Shown: positions 17,144 to 25,158 of the stretch, one piece after another | Layout of the letters: every line of letters begins with the position of its first letter | How positions within the stretch are numbered: the stretch's first letter is position 1 | DNA from: Pseudomonas sp. GM21 | GTDB taxonomy: Bacteria; Pseudomonadota; Gammaproteobacteria; Pseudomonadales; Pseudomonadaceae | Assembly (NCBI RefSeq): GCF_000282215.1 | Contig: NZ_AKJS01000077.1 | Coordinates: 1 to 36,853, forward strand | Direction of reading: 5' to 3' | Length of the DNA: 36,853 bases | Notes under the pieces: model-generated | The model's input: only the letters and a program-made list of their open reading frames with translations | What the model was told of the DNA's origin: nothing | Databases searched by the model: none | Program-made: the position numbers and the translations under genes

Positions 17144-17216
17144 ACCTTTTGTTTTTTGCTTTTGTTTTTTAAAACAGCGCCCCCCGTCTCCCGGCGGTTT
17201 TGGGCGGGAGTCTGCC

Positions 17217-18149
17217 ATGAGTATTGAAGCCTTTGGTCAGCCATTGCTGACCTTTCCCGATGCAGAAAAAAGTCCCCTGAGCATCCGCGCCAAAGCGCTG
17301 GTGTTTGTCGATCCGCGCTCGCGCCAGTTGCGCCAGGAATTGGAGCAACTGGCGCCGCGTTCGATCTCGGTGTTGATTCGCGGTGAAACCGGCAGCGGCA
17401 AGGAATTGCTGGCGCGTCATATCCATCGCGCCAGTGATCGTGGCGGTTTGTTTGTTTCGGTCAATTGCGGGGCGATCAGTCCGACTTACGCCGATGCGGA
17501 GTTGTTCGGTTATGCCGCTGGCAGCTTCAGCGGTTCGGCCAGCAGCCGCGCCGGGTGGTTCGGTTCGGCCAATGGCGGCACGCTCTATCTGGATGAGATC
17601 GGTGATTTGCCGCTGCCGATTCAGATCAAACTGCTCGCCGCGCTGGAAAACCACGAAGTGACCCGTGTTGGCGCGCATCAACCGAGCCCGGTGGACGTGC
17701 GTCTGGTTGCCGCCACCAGCATTGATCTGGCCCAGGCCGTGGCCGCCGGGAAATTCCATGAGCGGCTTTATCACTACCTCAGTGAAGGGCATCTGGAGTT
17801 GCCGGCATTGCGTGACCGCGTGGGCGATATTCTGTCGCTGGCCGAGTATTTCCTCGGCATCTACAGCCATCGCCTCGAACTGCCGGTGCCGCTGATCAGT
17901 GAGGCCGCACAACTTGTGCTGGAACGGCACAGTTGGCCGGGAAACACCCGCGAGCTGGAAAACGTCATTCACTTTGCGTTGTTGGTCAGTACTGGCGACG
18001 AAATTCTGCCGGGGCATCTGAATTTGCCTGACACGGCCTTGCCGCTGGCGCAGATCGAACAGCAGGCGGCTCAACTGATCAAAAACGGCACGGCCACGGA
18101 ACGCTCCGCGCTCAAGCAATTGTTGGAAAGTCTGACGCAAACCTTGTAG
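17217..18149 (+). CDS. SfnR-like sigma-54 activator, degenerate and without DNA-binding domain
   Basis: The 310-residue protein is almost only an AAA+ domain. Walker A GETGSGKE (56-63), Walker B GGTLYLDEIGDL (120-131) and sensor II SWPGNTRELENVI (239-251) are present. The sigma-54-contacting GAFTGA loop reads GSFSGS (102-107). The arginine-finger region, normally FRxDLYYRL, reads FHERLYHYL (180-188). Only about 35 residues follow residue 275, without a Fis-type helix-turn-helix. Its TAG stop lies inside a dispersed repeat starting at 18145. SfnR-type activators turn on sulfone and sulfonate genes; the neighbours support a sulfur role, but activity of this copy is doubtful. Confidence 0.82.
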   Translation: MSIEAFGQPLLTFPDAEKSPLSIRAKALVFVDPRSRQLRQELEQLAPRSISVLIRGETGSGKELLARHIHRASDRGGLFVSVNCGAISPTYADAELFGYAAGSFSGSASSRAGWFGSANGGTLYLDEIGDLPLPIQIKLLAALENHEVTRVGAHQPSPVDVRLVAATSIDLAQAVAAGKFHERLYHYLSEGHLELPALRDRVGDILSLAEYFLGIYSHRLELPVPLISEAAQLVLERHSWPGNTRELENVIHFALLVSTGDEILPGHLNLPDTALPLAQIEQQAAQLIKNGTATERSALKQLLESLTQTL

Positions 18150-18274
18150 CAGCTGCCGAAGGCTGCGTTCGGCTGCGCAGCAGTCGCAAAATGGTTGACG
18201 CGTTTCTGATGAATAACCGTGTTGTTTGGGGACGACCGCTTCGCAGTCGAACGCAGCCTTCGGCAGCTGCTACA
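18145..18274. repeat. Long inverted repeat, TGTAGCAGCTG family, copy 1
   Basis: A 27-bp arm (18145-18171) beginning TGTAGCAGCTGCCGAAGGCT is repeated inverted at 18248-18274. The left end overlaps the stop codon of the sigma-54-type gene. Relatives are at 29886-30018 and at the window's right edge. Confidence 0.85.
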
Positions 18275-18404
18275 TCGATCGCAGCGCCCGATTGAACAAA
18301 ATGGAATATTAAAGTGAATAAAAGATATTGTTCGGGAATAAAAAATCCCGGTATTGTCCGCGTCACGTCAGCGATAGCACATCACTGGCACTTGTATTTA
18401 AAGC

Positions 18405-18418
18405 CGTCGTCGACGACG
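18405..18418. promoter_or_regulatory. 14-bp perfect palindrome upstream of metQ
   Basis: CGTCGTCGACGACG lies 26 bp before the metQ start. It could fold in the leader RNA or bind a dimeric regulator. Upstream at 18333-18350 is a smaller CGGGA/TCCCG hairpin in AT-rich sequence. Confidence 0.3.
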
Positions 18419-18444
18419 ACCGTGATTTTCGATAAGGACACTGC

Positions 18445-19227
18445 ATGAAAAAGGTACTGTTGTTCACCGCACTGGCGGCTGCCCTGACTGCGGGCCTGGC
18501 CCAGGCTGGCGAGAAACTGGTGGTTGCGGCGACCCCGATTCCACACGCCGAAATTCTCGAACTGATCAAACCAGCCCTCGCTAAAGATGGCGTGGATCTG
18601 GAAATCAAAGTGTTCACCGACTACGTTCAGCCAAACGTACAGGTTGACCAAAAGCGTCTGGACGCCAACTACTTCCAGACCCTGCCGTACCTGAAAAGCT
18701 TCAACGAAGGCAAAGGCACCAACCTGGTAACCGTGATTGGCGTGCACGTCGAACCGTTCGGCGGCTACTCGAAGAAAGTCAAAACCCTGGCTGAGCTCAA
18801 AGACGGCGCGACCATTGCCATCCCGAACGAAGGCAGCAATAGCGGCCGTGCCCTGATCCTGCTGCAGAAGGCAGGCCTGATTGAGTTGAAAGACCCGAAA
18901 AACGCGCTGGCTACCCCGAAAGACATCGCCAAGAACCCGCACAACTTCAAGTTCAAGGAACTGGAATCGGCCATGCTCCCGCGTGTGCTGGATCAAGTCG
19001 ACCTGGACATGATCAACACCAACTACGCGCTGGAAGCGGGTCTGAACCCGGCTAAAGACGCGCTGATCATCGAAGGTGCAGATTCGCCTTACGTGAACTT
19101 CCTGGTGGCACGTCCGGACAACAAGGACAGCGTTGCCATCCAGAAACTGGCCAAGGCATTGACCAGTCCTGAAGTGAAAGCGTTCATCGAGAAGAAGTAC
19201 AGCGGCGCGGTTCTGCCAGCGTTCTGA
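18445..19227 (+). CDS. metQ: MetQ/NlpA-family methionine-binding protein
   Basis: The 260-residue periplasmic protein has a signal peptide ending near GLAQA-GEK and no lipobox cysteine. Family features include ATPIPHAEILELIKPAL, DYVQPN, LDANYFQTLPYL, IPNEGSNSGRAL and MINTNYA. It binds methionine or a related compound for the MetNI permease. No metN or metI is next to it; the only pair in the window is 12 kb away with its own MetQ. Its ligand might therefore differ from that of the second copy. AAGGAC precedes the ATG and a strong terminator follows. Confidence 0.93.
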   Translation: MKKVLLFTALAAALTAGLAQAGEKLVVAATPIPHAEILELIKPALAKDGVDLEIKVFTDYVQPNVQVDQKRLDANYFQTLPYLKSFNEGKGTNLVTVIGVHVEPFGGYSKKVKTLAELKDGATIAIPNEGSNSGRALILLQKAGLIELKDPKNALATPKDIAKNPHNFKFKELESAMLPRVLDQVDLDMINTNYALEAGLNPAKDALIIEGADSPYVNFLVARPDNKDSVAIQKLAKALTSPEVKAFIEKKYSGAVLPAF

Positions 19228-19258
19228 TTCGACACAGCAGCAAAACCTTTCAAGGTTT

Positions 19259-19293
19259 CAAACGCCGACGGCTGATAAAGCGTCGGCGTTTTT
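19259..19293 (+). terminator. Rho-independent terminator of metQ
   Basis: AACGCCGACG (19261-19270), 10-nt loop, CGTCGGCGTT (19281-19290), then TTT. A perfect 10-bp GC-rich stem with a short T-run, 33 bp after the stop. Confidence 0.85.
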
Positions 19294-19396
19294 GATCGTT
19301 CCCACGCTCTGCGTGGGAATGCCTCTCGGGACGCTCTGCGTCCAGTGACGCGGAGCGTCACGGGCTGCATTCCCACGCGGAGCGGTGGGAACGATC
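19294..19396. repeat. Dispersed palindromic repeat, GATCGTTCCCACGC family, copy 2
   Basis: It begins GATCGTTCCCACGC and ends with the inverse GGGAACGATC. The interior carries paired GACGCTCTGCGTC-like and GACGCGGAGCGTC motifs. It abuts the metQ terminator. Confidence 0.8.
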
Positions 19397-19403
19397 AACT
19401 CAC

Positions 19404-19499
19404 TCAGGCCACCCCGGCCTTCAACGCCCTGCGCAACGCCACCAATAACTTCACGATGTCCTGCGGATCCAGTCGCTGCGGTACTTTTACGTCTGCCAT
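19404..19499 (-). CDS. Small protein, 31 residues
   Basis: The frame encodes MADVKVPQRLDPQDIVKLLV followed by ALRRALKAGVA. An AGGGAAGAG box lies a few bases before the ATG. The C-terminal two thirds would form an amphipathic, positively charged helix. It lies alone between metQ and the amino-acid importer, reading leftward toward the repeat. I do not recognise it. The good ribosome binding site and helix pattern support a gene; the small size leaves real doubt. Confidence 0.45.
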   Translation of the reverse strand: MADVKVPQRLDPQDIVKLLVALRRALKAGVA

Positions 19500-19662
19500 T
19501 TTCTCTTCCCTGTGATGGATTGGCCGGGGGAGTCTGGCCAAAAGCTGTGCGTCCTTGGAGGTGCATTACGGAAAAAAGATCCCGTCTGCAGTGCAAAGAA
19601 AAGTAGTCGCCTTCCATTGCGACAGCAAATCCCCGGATAGTTTTTTGCGTGATATCAATATG

Positions 19663-19702
19663 CTTTAACGGTATTTAAATTCTTGTTTTTATACCTTTAA
19701 AG
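19663..19702. promoter_or_regulatory. Inverted repeat upstream of the cysteine-type importer
   Basis: CTTTAACGGTAT (19663-19674) and ATACCTTTAAAG (19691-19702) match in 11 of 12 inverted positions with a 16-bp AT-rich spacer. It lies about 80 bp before the first permease start, well placed for an activator of the CysB family. The rest of 19500-19779 shows no further gene. Confidence 0.5.
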
Positions 19703-19779
19703 TCGGTGTCCGCCGGGCCGTTATCCACGACCCATGGACTGCGCCACCGCCGCTTACCGAGCGGCGTACAGGATGTTCA

Positions 19780-20445
19780 ATGACTCTCGATTACGCATTT
19801 ATCCTCAGTACCCTGCCGGCATTTCTCAAGGCCGTGGGCGTGACGCTGCAGGTCGGCTTTATCGCCATCGGTACATCGCTGCTGGTGGCGCTGCTCAACG
19901 CAACGATTCTGGTGTTTCGCACGCCTTACCTGCAGCGCTGCGTCGGCCTGTATGTAGAACTCGCGCGCAACACGCCGCTGCTGATTCAACTGTTCTTCGT
20001 CTACTTCGCTTTGCCGGCGCTGGGCATCAAGATTTCGGGTTTCGCGGCGGCGATCATCACCATGACCTTTCTCGGTGGCGCCTACCTCACAGAGGTGCTG
20101 CGCGCCGGCGTCGACGCCGTGCCCCTGGCACAACTTGAATCGGGTCGCTCCATCGGCCTGTCCCACGGGCAATTGCTGCGCTACGTGATCTTGCCGCAAG
20201 CCGGCATCCTCAGCCTGCCGTCGCTGTTTGCCAATTTCATTTTCCTGCTCAAGGAAACCACCGTGGTCTCGGCGGTGGCGGTGCCGGAAATTCTCTACAC
20301 CACCAAAAGCTACATCGCGCTGTACTACAAAACCTACGAAATGCTCGCCGTGTTGACGCTGATTTGCGTGCTGCTGTTTTTGCCGCTCTCGCTGTTGCTC
20401 AGCCGTCTGGAAAGGAGGCTCCAGCATGGCCAGTTCGGGTCTTGA
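19780..20445 (+). CDS. Polar amino acid ABC transporter permease, first subunit
   Basis: A 221-residue inner-membrane protein of the HisM/GlnP type with about five hydrophobic segments. The EAA-type loop is LESGRSIGLSHGQLLRYVIL (about 120-140), and the family motif VELARNTPLLIQLFF is present. It overlaps the second permease by 20 bp. In this family two related permeases form a heterodimer. The probable substrate is cysteine or cystine, inferred from the binding protein three genes on. Confidence 0.9.
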   Translation: MTLDYAFILSTLPAFLKAVGVTLQVGFIAIGTSLLVALLNATILVFRTPYLQRCVGLYVELARNTPLLIQLFFVYFALPALGIKISGFAAAIITMTFLGGAYLTEVLRAGVDAVPLAQLESGRSIGLSHGQLLRYVILPQAGILSLPSLFANFIFLLKETTVVSAVAVPEILYTTKSYIALYYKTYEMLAVLTLICVLLFLPLSLLLSRLERRLQHGQFGS

Positions 20446-21085
20446 GTTGCTCTGGGTGTCGTTGCCGCAGTTGGGCAAGGGCGCAGCGCAAACCTTGTCG
20501 ATCTCTATTCTGAGCATCGCCATCAGCACCGTCGGTGGCGTGCTGTACGGCGTGTTGCGCACGCTGAATTCAAAATGGCTGAACGCGATTTTGCGGGTGT
20601 ACCTGGAATTGTTCCGGGCGATCCCGGTGCTGGTCTGGCTGTATTTGCTGTTCTTCGGCCTGCCAATTTTCTTTGGCCTGAGCCTTCCGGGTTTCTGGTG
20701 CGCGGTGCTGGTGTTGTCGCTGTGGGGCGCCAGCGAAGTCGGCGAAGTGGTGCGTGGCGCGTTGCATTCGTTGCCACGCGGGCAGCGTGAAGCGGGGCTG
20801 TCGATTGGCCTGAACGGGCCGCAACTCTACGGTTACGTGCTGTTGCCGCAGGCGTTGAAACGCATGACTCCGCCGACCCTCAACGTTTACACACGCATCA
20901 TCAAAACCAGCTCCCTGGCGGTACTGATCGGTGTGGTGGACGTGATCAAGGTCGGCCAGCAAATCATCGAGCGCACTTACGAGTCGGTGCTGATCTACGG
21001 TGCGCTGTTCCTGTTTTTCTTTTTCATTTGCTACCCGCTCTCGGCCGCCTCGCGCGTGCTGGAGCGGCGCTGGACACACGCATGA
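20426..21085 (+). CDS. Polar amino acid ABC transporter permease, second subunit
   Basis: A 219-residue permease of the same family (LELFRAIPVLVWLYLLFF; loop REAGLSIGLNGPQLYGYVLL). Its start inside the previous gene has GAAAGGAGG-type sequence upstream, and its stop overlaps the ATPase start as ATGA. Tight packing indicates one operon with translational coupling. Confidence 0.9.
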   Translation: MASSGLELLWVSLPQLGKGAAQTLSISILSIAISTVGGVLYGVLRTLNSKWLNAILRVYLELFRAIPVLVWLYLLFFGLPIFFGLSLPGFWCAVLVLSLWGASEVGEVVRGALHSLPRGQREAGLSIGLNGPQLYGYVLLPQALKRMTPPTLNVYTRIIKTSSLAVLIGVVDVIKVGQQIIERTYESVLIYGALFLFFFFICYPLSAASRVLERRWTHA

Positions 21086-21864
21086 GCGCATTGATTGAGT
21101 TCAAGGGTTTCAACAAGTTTTTCGGCGAGCAGCAAGTGTTGAACGGCATCGACTTGCAGGTGAACACCGGCGAAGTGATCGTCATTCTCGGCCCCAGCGG
21201 TTGCGGCAAAAGTACCTTGCTGCGATGCCTGAATGGCCTGGAAGTCGCCCACAGCGGCAGCTTGAATTTTGCTGGCCGCGAACTGCTGGACAAGGGCACC
21301 GACTGGCGCGAAGTCCGCCAGCAGATCGGCATGGTGTTCCAGAGTTATCATCTGTTTCCGCACATGAAGGTGCTCGACAACCTGCTGCTCGGCCCGCTGA
21401 AAGTGCAGAAGCGTGACCGCCGCGAAGCCCGTGACCAGGCCGAAGCCTTGCTGGCGCGGGTGGGCCTTTCGGACAAACGTGATGCGTTCCCGCGTCAGCT
21501 CTCCGGTGGCCAGCAGCAACGCATCGCCATCGTCCGTTCGCTGTGCATGAATCCGCAGGTCATGCTTTTCGATGAAGTCACCGCCGCCCTGGACCCGGAA
21601 ATGGTCAAGGAGGTGCTGGAAGTCATACAGGGCCTGGCCCGCGAAGGCATGACCCTGTTGATCGTCACCCACGAAATGGCCTTCGCCCGCGCGGTGGCGG
21701 ACCGCATCGTGTTCATGGATGGCGGGCGAATCATTGAGCAAAACCCTCCCGAGATTTTCTTTACGAACCCGCAAACCGCACGAGCGCAGCAGTTCCTGGA
21801 GAAGTTCTCCTACGTCGCCGCACTACCCCAAACGACTCAAATAAAGGAACTGGAACCGCTATGA
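21082..21864 (+). CDS. Polar amino acid ABC transporter ATPase
   Basis: The 260-residue ATPase starts at the ATGA overlap with the second permease; a longer open frame starting 18 codons upstream lies within that gene. Walker A is GPSGCGKST, signature LSGGQQQRIAIVRSL, Walker B VMLFDEVTAALDPE, and the switch histidine is in LIVTHEMAFAR. This is the GlnQ/HisP type. VMLFDEVTAALD has Val where many homologues have Pro, a tolerated variation. It overlaps the binding-protein gene as ATGA. Confidence 0.92.
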   Translation: MSALIEFKGFNKFFGEQQVLNGIDLQVNTGEVIVILGPSGCGKSTLLRCLNGLEVAHSGSLNFAGRELLDKGTDWREVRQQIGMVFQSYHLFPHMKVLDNLLLGPLKVQKRDRREARDQAEALLARVGLSDKRDAFPRQLSGGQQQRIAIVRSLCMNPQVMLFDEVTAALDPEMVKEVLEVIQGLAREGMTLLIVTHEMAFARAVADRIVFMDGGRIIEQNPPEIFFTNPQTARAQQFLEKFSYVAALPQTTQIKELEPL

Positions 21865-22727
21865 AAACCGCCAAGACTTCACTGCTGCTACTCCCGCTGC
21901 TCGGCCTCGCGTTGCTGGCCGGCTGCAACAAAACCGAAGAGCCCGCCAAGCCTGCCGCGACCAGTGCGAGCTACCTGGAAAAAATCAAAGCCCGGGACAA
22001 ATTGATCGTTGGCGTCTTCACCGATAAGCCACCGTTCGGTTTCGTCAATGAGGCCGGGCGCTACGTCGGTTTCGATACCGACATTGGCCGTCGATTCGCC
22101 AAGGACCTGCTGGGCGATGAAAACAAAATCGAGTTCGTCGCGGTGGAGCCGGCCAGCCGGATTCCGTTCCTGCAAAGTGACAAGGTCGATCTGATCCTGG
22201 CCAACATGACCGTCACCCCGGAGCGTAAGGAAGCAGTGGACTTCACCAACCCGAACCTCAAAGTCGCGGTGCAGGCGTTGGTACCACAGACCAGCACGGT
22301 GAAAAATCTCGATGACCTGGCCACGCGCACGACCATCGTCACCACGGGTACAACTGCAGATATCTGGCTGACCAAAAACCATCCGGACTGGAAACTGCTG
22401 AAATTCGAGAAGAACTCCGAATCACTGCAAGCCCTGGCCAATGGACGCGGTGATGCGTATGCGCAGGACAATCTGGTGCTGTTCAGCTGGGCCAAACAGA
22501 ACCCTGGCTATCGTGTGCTGACCCAGACCTTGGGCGCCGAAGCACCGATTGCGCCAGCGGTGAAGAAGGGCAATATCGAGCTGCGTGACTGGGTGAATAC
22601 CGAGTTGGCGAAGATGGGTGAGGAGAAATATCTGCTCAAGCTGTATGACCAATATGTGCGCAAGGAACTGAGCGAAGATACTAAGCCCGAGAGCGTGATT
22701 GTTGAGGGTGGGAAGTGGCAGGGGTGA
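21861..22727 (+). CDS. Amino-acid binding lipoprotein, CjaA-like, probable cysteine ligand
   Basis: The 288-residue protein has a lipobox (LALLAGC), so it should be anchored on the periplasmic side. The family 3 solute-binding fold is clear: KIKARDKLIVGVFTDKPPFG, GFDTDIGRRFAKDLLGDENK, ILANMTVTPERKEAVDF, TTADIW, and a C-terminus VIVEGGKW. This pattern, with the ending, closely follows the cysteine-binding CjaA of Campylobacter as I remember it. Cysteine or cystine is therefore the best guess and agrees with the surrounding sulfur genes; glutamate or aspartate is the alternative. Confidence 0.88.
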   Translation: MKTAKTSLLLLPLLGLALLAGCNKTEEPAKPAATSASYLEKIKARDKLIVGVFTDKPPFGFVNEAGRYVGFDTDIGRRFAKDLLGDENKIEFVAVEPASRIPFLQSDKVDLILANMTVTPERKEAVDFTNPNLKVAVQALVPQTSTVKNLDDLATRTTIVTTGTTADIWLTKNHPDWKLLKFEKNSESLQALANGRGDAYAQDNLVLFSWAKQNPGYRVLTQTLGAEAPIAPAVKKGNIELRDWVNTELAKMGEEKYLLKLYDQYVRKELSEDTKPESVIVEGGKWQG

Positions 22728-22759
22728 ATCACTGACTCATGCAGCGACTGCTCTGCCCC

Positions 22760-22837
22760 CATCGCGAGCAGGCTCGCTCCCACAGGGATTCTGTGAACGC
22801 CACAGGTCTAATGTGGGAGCGAGCCTGCTCGCGATGG
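22760..22837. repeat. REP palindrome pair before triA
   Basis: CATCGCGAGCAGGCTCGCTC and the inverse GAGCGAGCCTGCTCGCGATG flank a short spacer. It separates the importer operon from the efflux operon and could end the former. Confidence 0.85.
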
Positions 22838-22993
22838 CGATTTTTCAGGCGCTGAAAAGTCCAGCGAGTTGTCTACGGCGAGTGTTTCGATGGAAGCCGT
22901 TACGAATTTTTCTTCATAAGCCGGGTGTGCAAGGCTGGAACGCTGCTCTAAGCTCTCTGTCGTATTGCCCATAAAAAAGGCCAAGGAGTTTAC

Positions 22994-24097
22994 ATGGCAG
23001 TTCCCGGATTGAAAGTCATCCTGGCCTTGAGCGTCGTCACCCTGCTGACGGCGTGCGATGAAAAAGAACCCGTTCAGGAATACCTGCCACGGGTGTTCAT
23101 TCAAGTCGTCCAACCGGCGGATTACGCCGCCGCAGTAACCCTCACCGGTGACATCCAGGCTCGGGTACAGACCGAGCTGTCGTTCCGCGTGGGCGGCAAG
23201 ATCATTGAGCGTTCGGTCGATGTCGGTGACCGGGTGACGGCCAAGCAAGTGCTGGCCCGGCTCGATCCCAAGGACCTACAAACCAGTGTCGATTCGGCCC
23301 AGGCCCAAGTTGCCGCCCAACAGGCGTTGGTTAAACAGAATGCTGCGGCGTTCGTGCGCCAGCAAAAACTCCTGCCCAAGGGCTACACCAGCCAGAGCGA
23401 ATATGACGCGGCCCAGGCGGCGTTGCGCAGCAGTCAGAGCGCCTTGAGCGCCGCTCAGGCGCAGTTGGCCAATGCCCGGGATCAACTGAGTTACACCGCA
23501 CTGGTTGCCGATGCCCCAGGCATCATTACTGAACGTCAGGCCGAAGTCGGCCAAGTGGTGCAGGCGACGATGCCGGTGTTCAGCCTGGCCCGCGATGGCG
23601 ATCGGGACGCTGTATTCAACGTCTATGAAGCGCTGCTGGCCGAGAAGCCCACGGACGACACCATTGTCCTCAGCCTGCTCGATAACCCCGAAATCAAAAC
23701 CACTGGCAAAGTGCGCGAAGTGACCCCGGCGGTGTCCGCCCAGTCCGGCACCGTGCAGGTCAAGGTCGGCCTCGACAGCCTGCCACAGGGCATGCAGCTG
23801 GGTTCGGTGGTGAGCGCCACGGCCAAGGGCGCGGGCAAGTCGGCGGTCGAGTTGCCGTGGTCGGCCCTGACCAAAAATATCAGTGAGCCCGCCGTCTGGC
23901 TGGTCGATGACAAGGGTCAGGCCCAATTGCATAACGTCACGGTTGGCCGCTACCTGACAGGCAAGGTCATCATCAGCAAAGGACTAACAGGTGGGGAAAA
24001 AGTCGTGATCGCCGGGGGGCAGTTGCTGCACCCGGGTATGGAAGTCGAGATTGCTGAAAATACCTACAAGGATCTGGGCGGGGGAGCCAAGCCATGA
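22994..24097 (+). CDS. triA: RND efflux periplasmic adaptor, TriA-like
   Basis: The 367-residue lipoprotein (LLTACDEK) is a membrane fusion protein with a biotinyl-lipoyl half (GGKIIERSVDVGDRVTAKQVL), a long coiled-coil hairpin (about 95-165) and beta-barrel parts. It joins the inner-membrane pump to a TolC-type channel. AAGGAG precedes the ATG. Two adaptors in tandem before a single RND pump is the hallmark of TriABC, a triclosan pump of P. aeruginosa that works with OpmH. No regulator gene is adjacent. Confidence 0.87.
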   Translation: MAVPGLKVILALSVVTLLTACDEKEPVQEYLPRVFIQVVQPADYAAAVTLTGDIQARVQTELSFRVGGKIIERSVDVGDRVTAKQVLARLDPKDLQTSVDSAQAQVAAQQALVKQNAAAFVRQQKLLPKGYTSQSEYDAAQAALRSSQSALSAAQAQLANARDQLSYTALVADAPGIITERQAEVGQVVQATMPVFSLARDGDRDAVFNVYEALLAEKPTDDTIVLSLLDNPEIKTTGKVREVTPAVSAQSGTVQVKVGLDSLPQGMQLGSVVSATAKGAGKSAVELPWSALTKNISEPAVWLVDDKGQAQLHNVTVGRYLTGKVIISKGLTGGEKVVIAGGQLLHPGMEVEIAENTYKDLGGGAKP

Positions 24098-25158
24098 AGC
24101 CGTTATGGGCATTGTCCATCGGGCTGGTGCTGAGCGCCTGCTCCAAAAACGAGCCACCGCCGGAACCGGTGCGTCCGGTGCTGTCGATCAAGGTCCAGGC
24201 TTTGAACGAAGAGGATCTGGGCCGGTTTGCCGGCAGCATCCAGGCGCGGTATGAAAGCAATACCGGCTTTCGCGTGGCCGGGCGGATCGCCAGCCGTAAC
24301 GTCGATGTCGGGGCCGAGGTCGACAAGGGCACGCTGCTGGCCACCCTCGATCCTTCCGACCAGCAAAACCAATTGCGCTCAGCCCAGGGTGACCTGGCGA
24401 AAATCCAGGCGCAACTGATCAATGCCCAGGCCAACGCCCAGCGGCAACAGTCGTTGTTTGATCGCGGGGTCGGCGCACAGGCGCAACTGGACGATGCCCT
24501 GACTCAACTGAAAACCACCCAGGCTTCCCTTGATCAGGCCAAGGCGGCGGTCAATCAGAGCAAAGATCAACTCGCCTACACCGAATTGCGCTCCGACCAT
24601 AAAGCCGTGGTCACCGCGTGGAATGCCGAGGCCGGCCAAGTGGTGACCGCCGGCCAGCAAGTGGTGACCCTGGCGCAACCGGACATCAAGGAAGCGGTGA
24701 TCGACCTGCCCGATACCCTGGTCGATCAATTGCCCACAGATGTGGTGTTTCAGGTCGCTGCACAACTCGATCCGAACACCAACACCACCGCGACCATCCG
24801 CGAAATCGAACCCCAGGCACAGAGTGCCACGCGCACCCGCCGTGCGCGCCTGACCCTCGCTGAAACGCCCCCGGGCTTTCGTTTGGGCACCGCAATCAGC
24901 GTCACCCTGAGTTCGGCGATCAAGCCGCGCATCGAACTGCCCCTCACCGCGTTGCAGCAGGTCGACGGCACATCACGCATCTGGGTGATTGATCCAAAGA
25001 CCAAAACCGTTGCACCCAGAGACGTCGAAGTCCTCAGCCGCACCGACAGCACCGTGGTGCTGGCCGGCGGGGTGAAGAACGGCGAGCGCGTGGTCAGTGC
25101 CGGCGTACACAGCCTCAAACCGGGGCAAACAGTGAAATTTGACGAGGACAGTCAATGA
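24094..25158 (+). CDS. triB: RND efflux periplasmic adaptor, TriB-like
   Basis: The 354-residue lipoprotein (LVLSACSKN) is the second adaptor: lipoyl half GRIASRNVDVGAEVDKGTLL, coiled coil about 85-155, then the barrel domain. TriA-TriB type pumps need both adaptors. It overlaps triA and triC by 4 bp each (ATGA), so equal translation is likely. Confidence 0.87.
   Translation: MKPLWALSIGLVLSACSKNEPPPEPVRPVLSIKVQALNEEDLGRFAGSIQARYESNTGFRVAGRIASRNVDVGAEVDKGTLLATLDPSDQQNQLRSAQGDLAKIQAQLINAQANAQRQQSLFDRGVGAQAQLDDALTQLKTTQASLDQAKAAVNQSKDQLAYTELRSDHKAVVTAWNAEAGQVVTAGQQVVTLAQPDIKEAVIDLPDTLVDQLPTDVVFQVAAQLDPNTNTTATIREIEPQAQSATRTRRARLTLAETPPGFRLGTAISVTLSSAIKPRIELPLTALQQVDGTSRIWVIDPKTKTVAPRDVEVLSRTDSTVVLAGGVKNGERVVSAGVHSLKPGQTVKFDEDSQ

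Noticed and set aside
18395..18410. TGGCAC upstream of metQ as a sigma-54 promoter
   Set aside because: The -12 element GC is missing at the required distance; TGGCACTTGTATTTAA does not fit the -24/-12 pattern.
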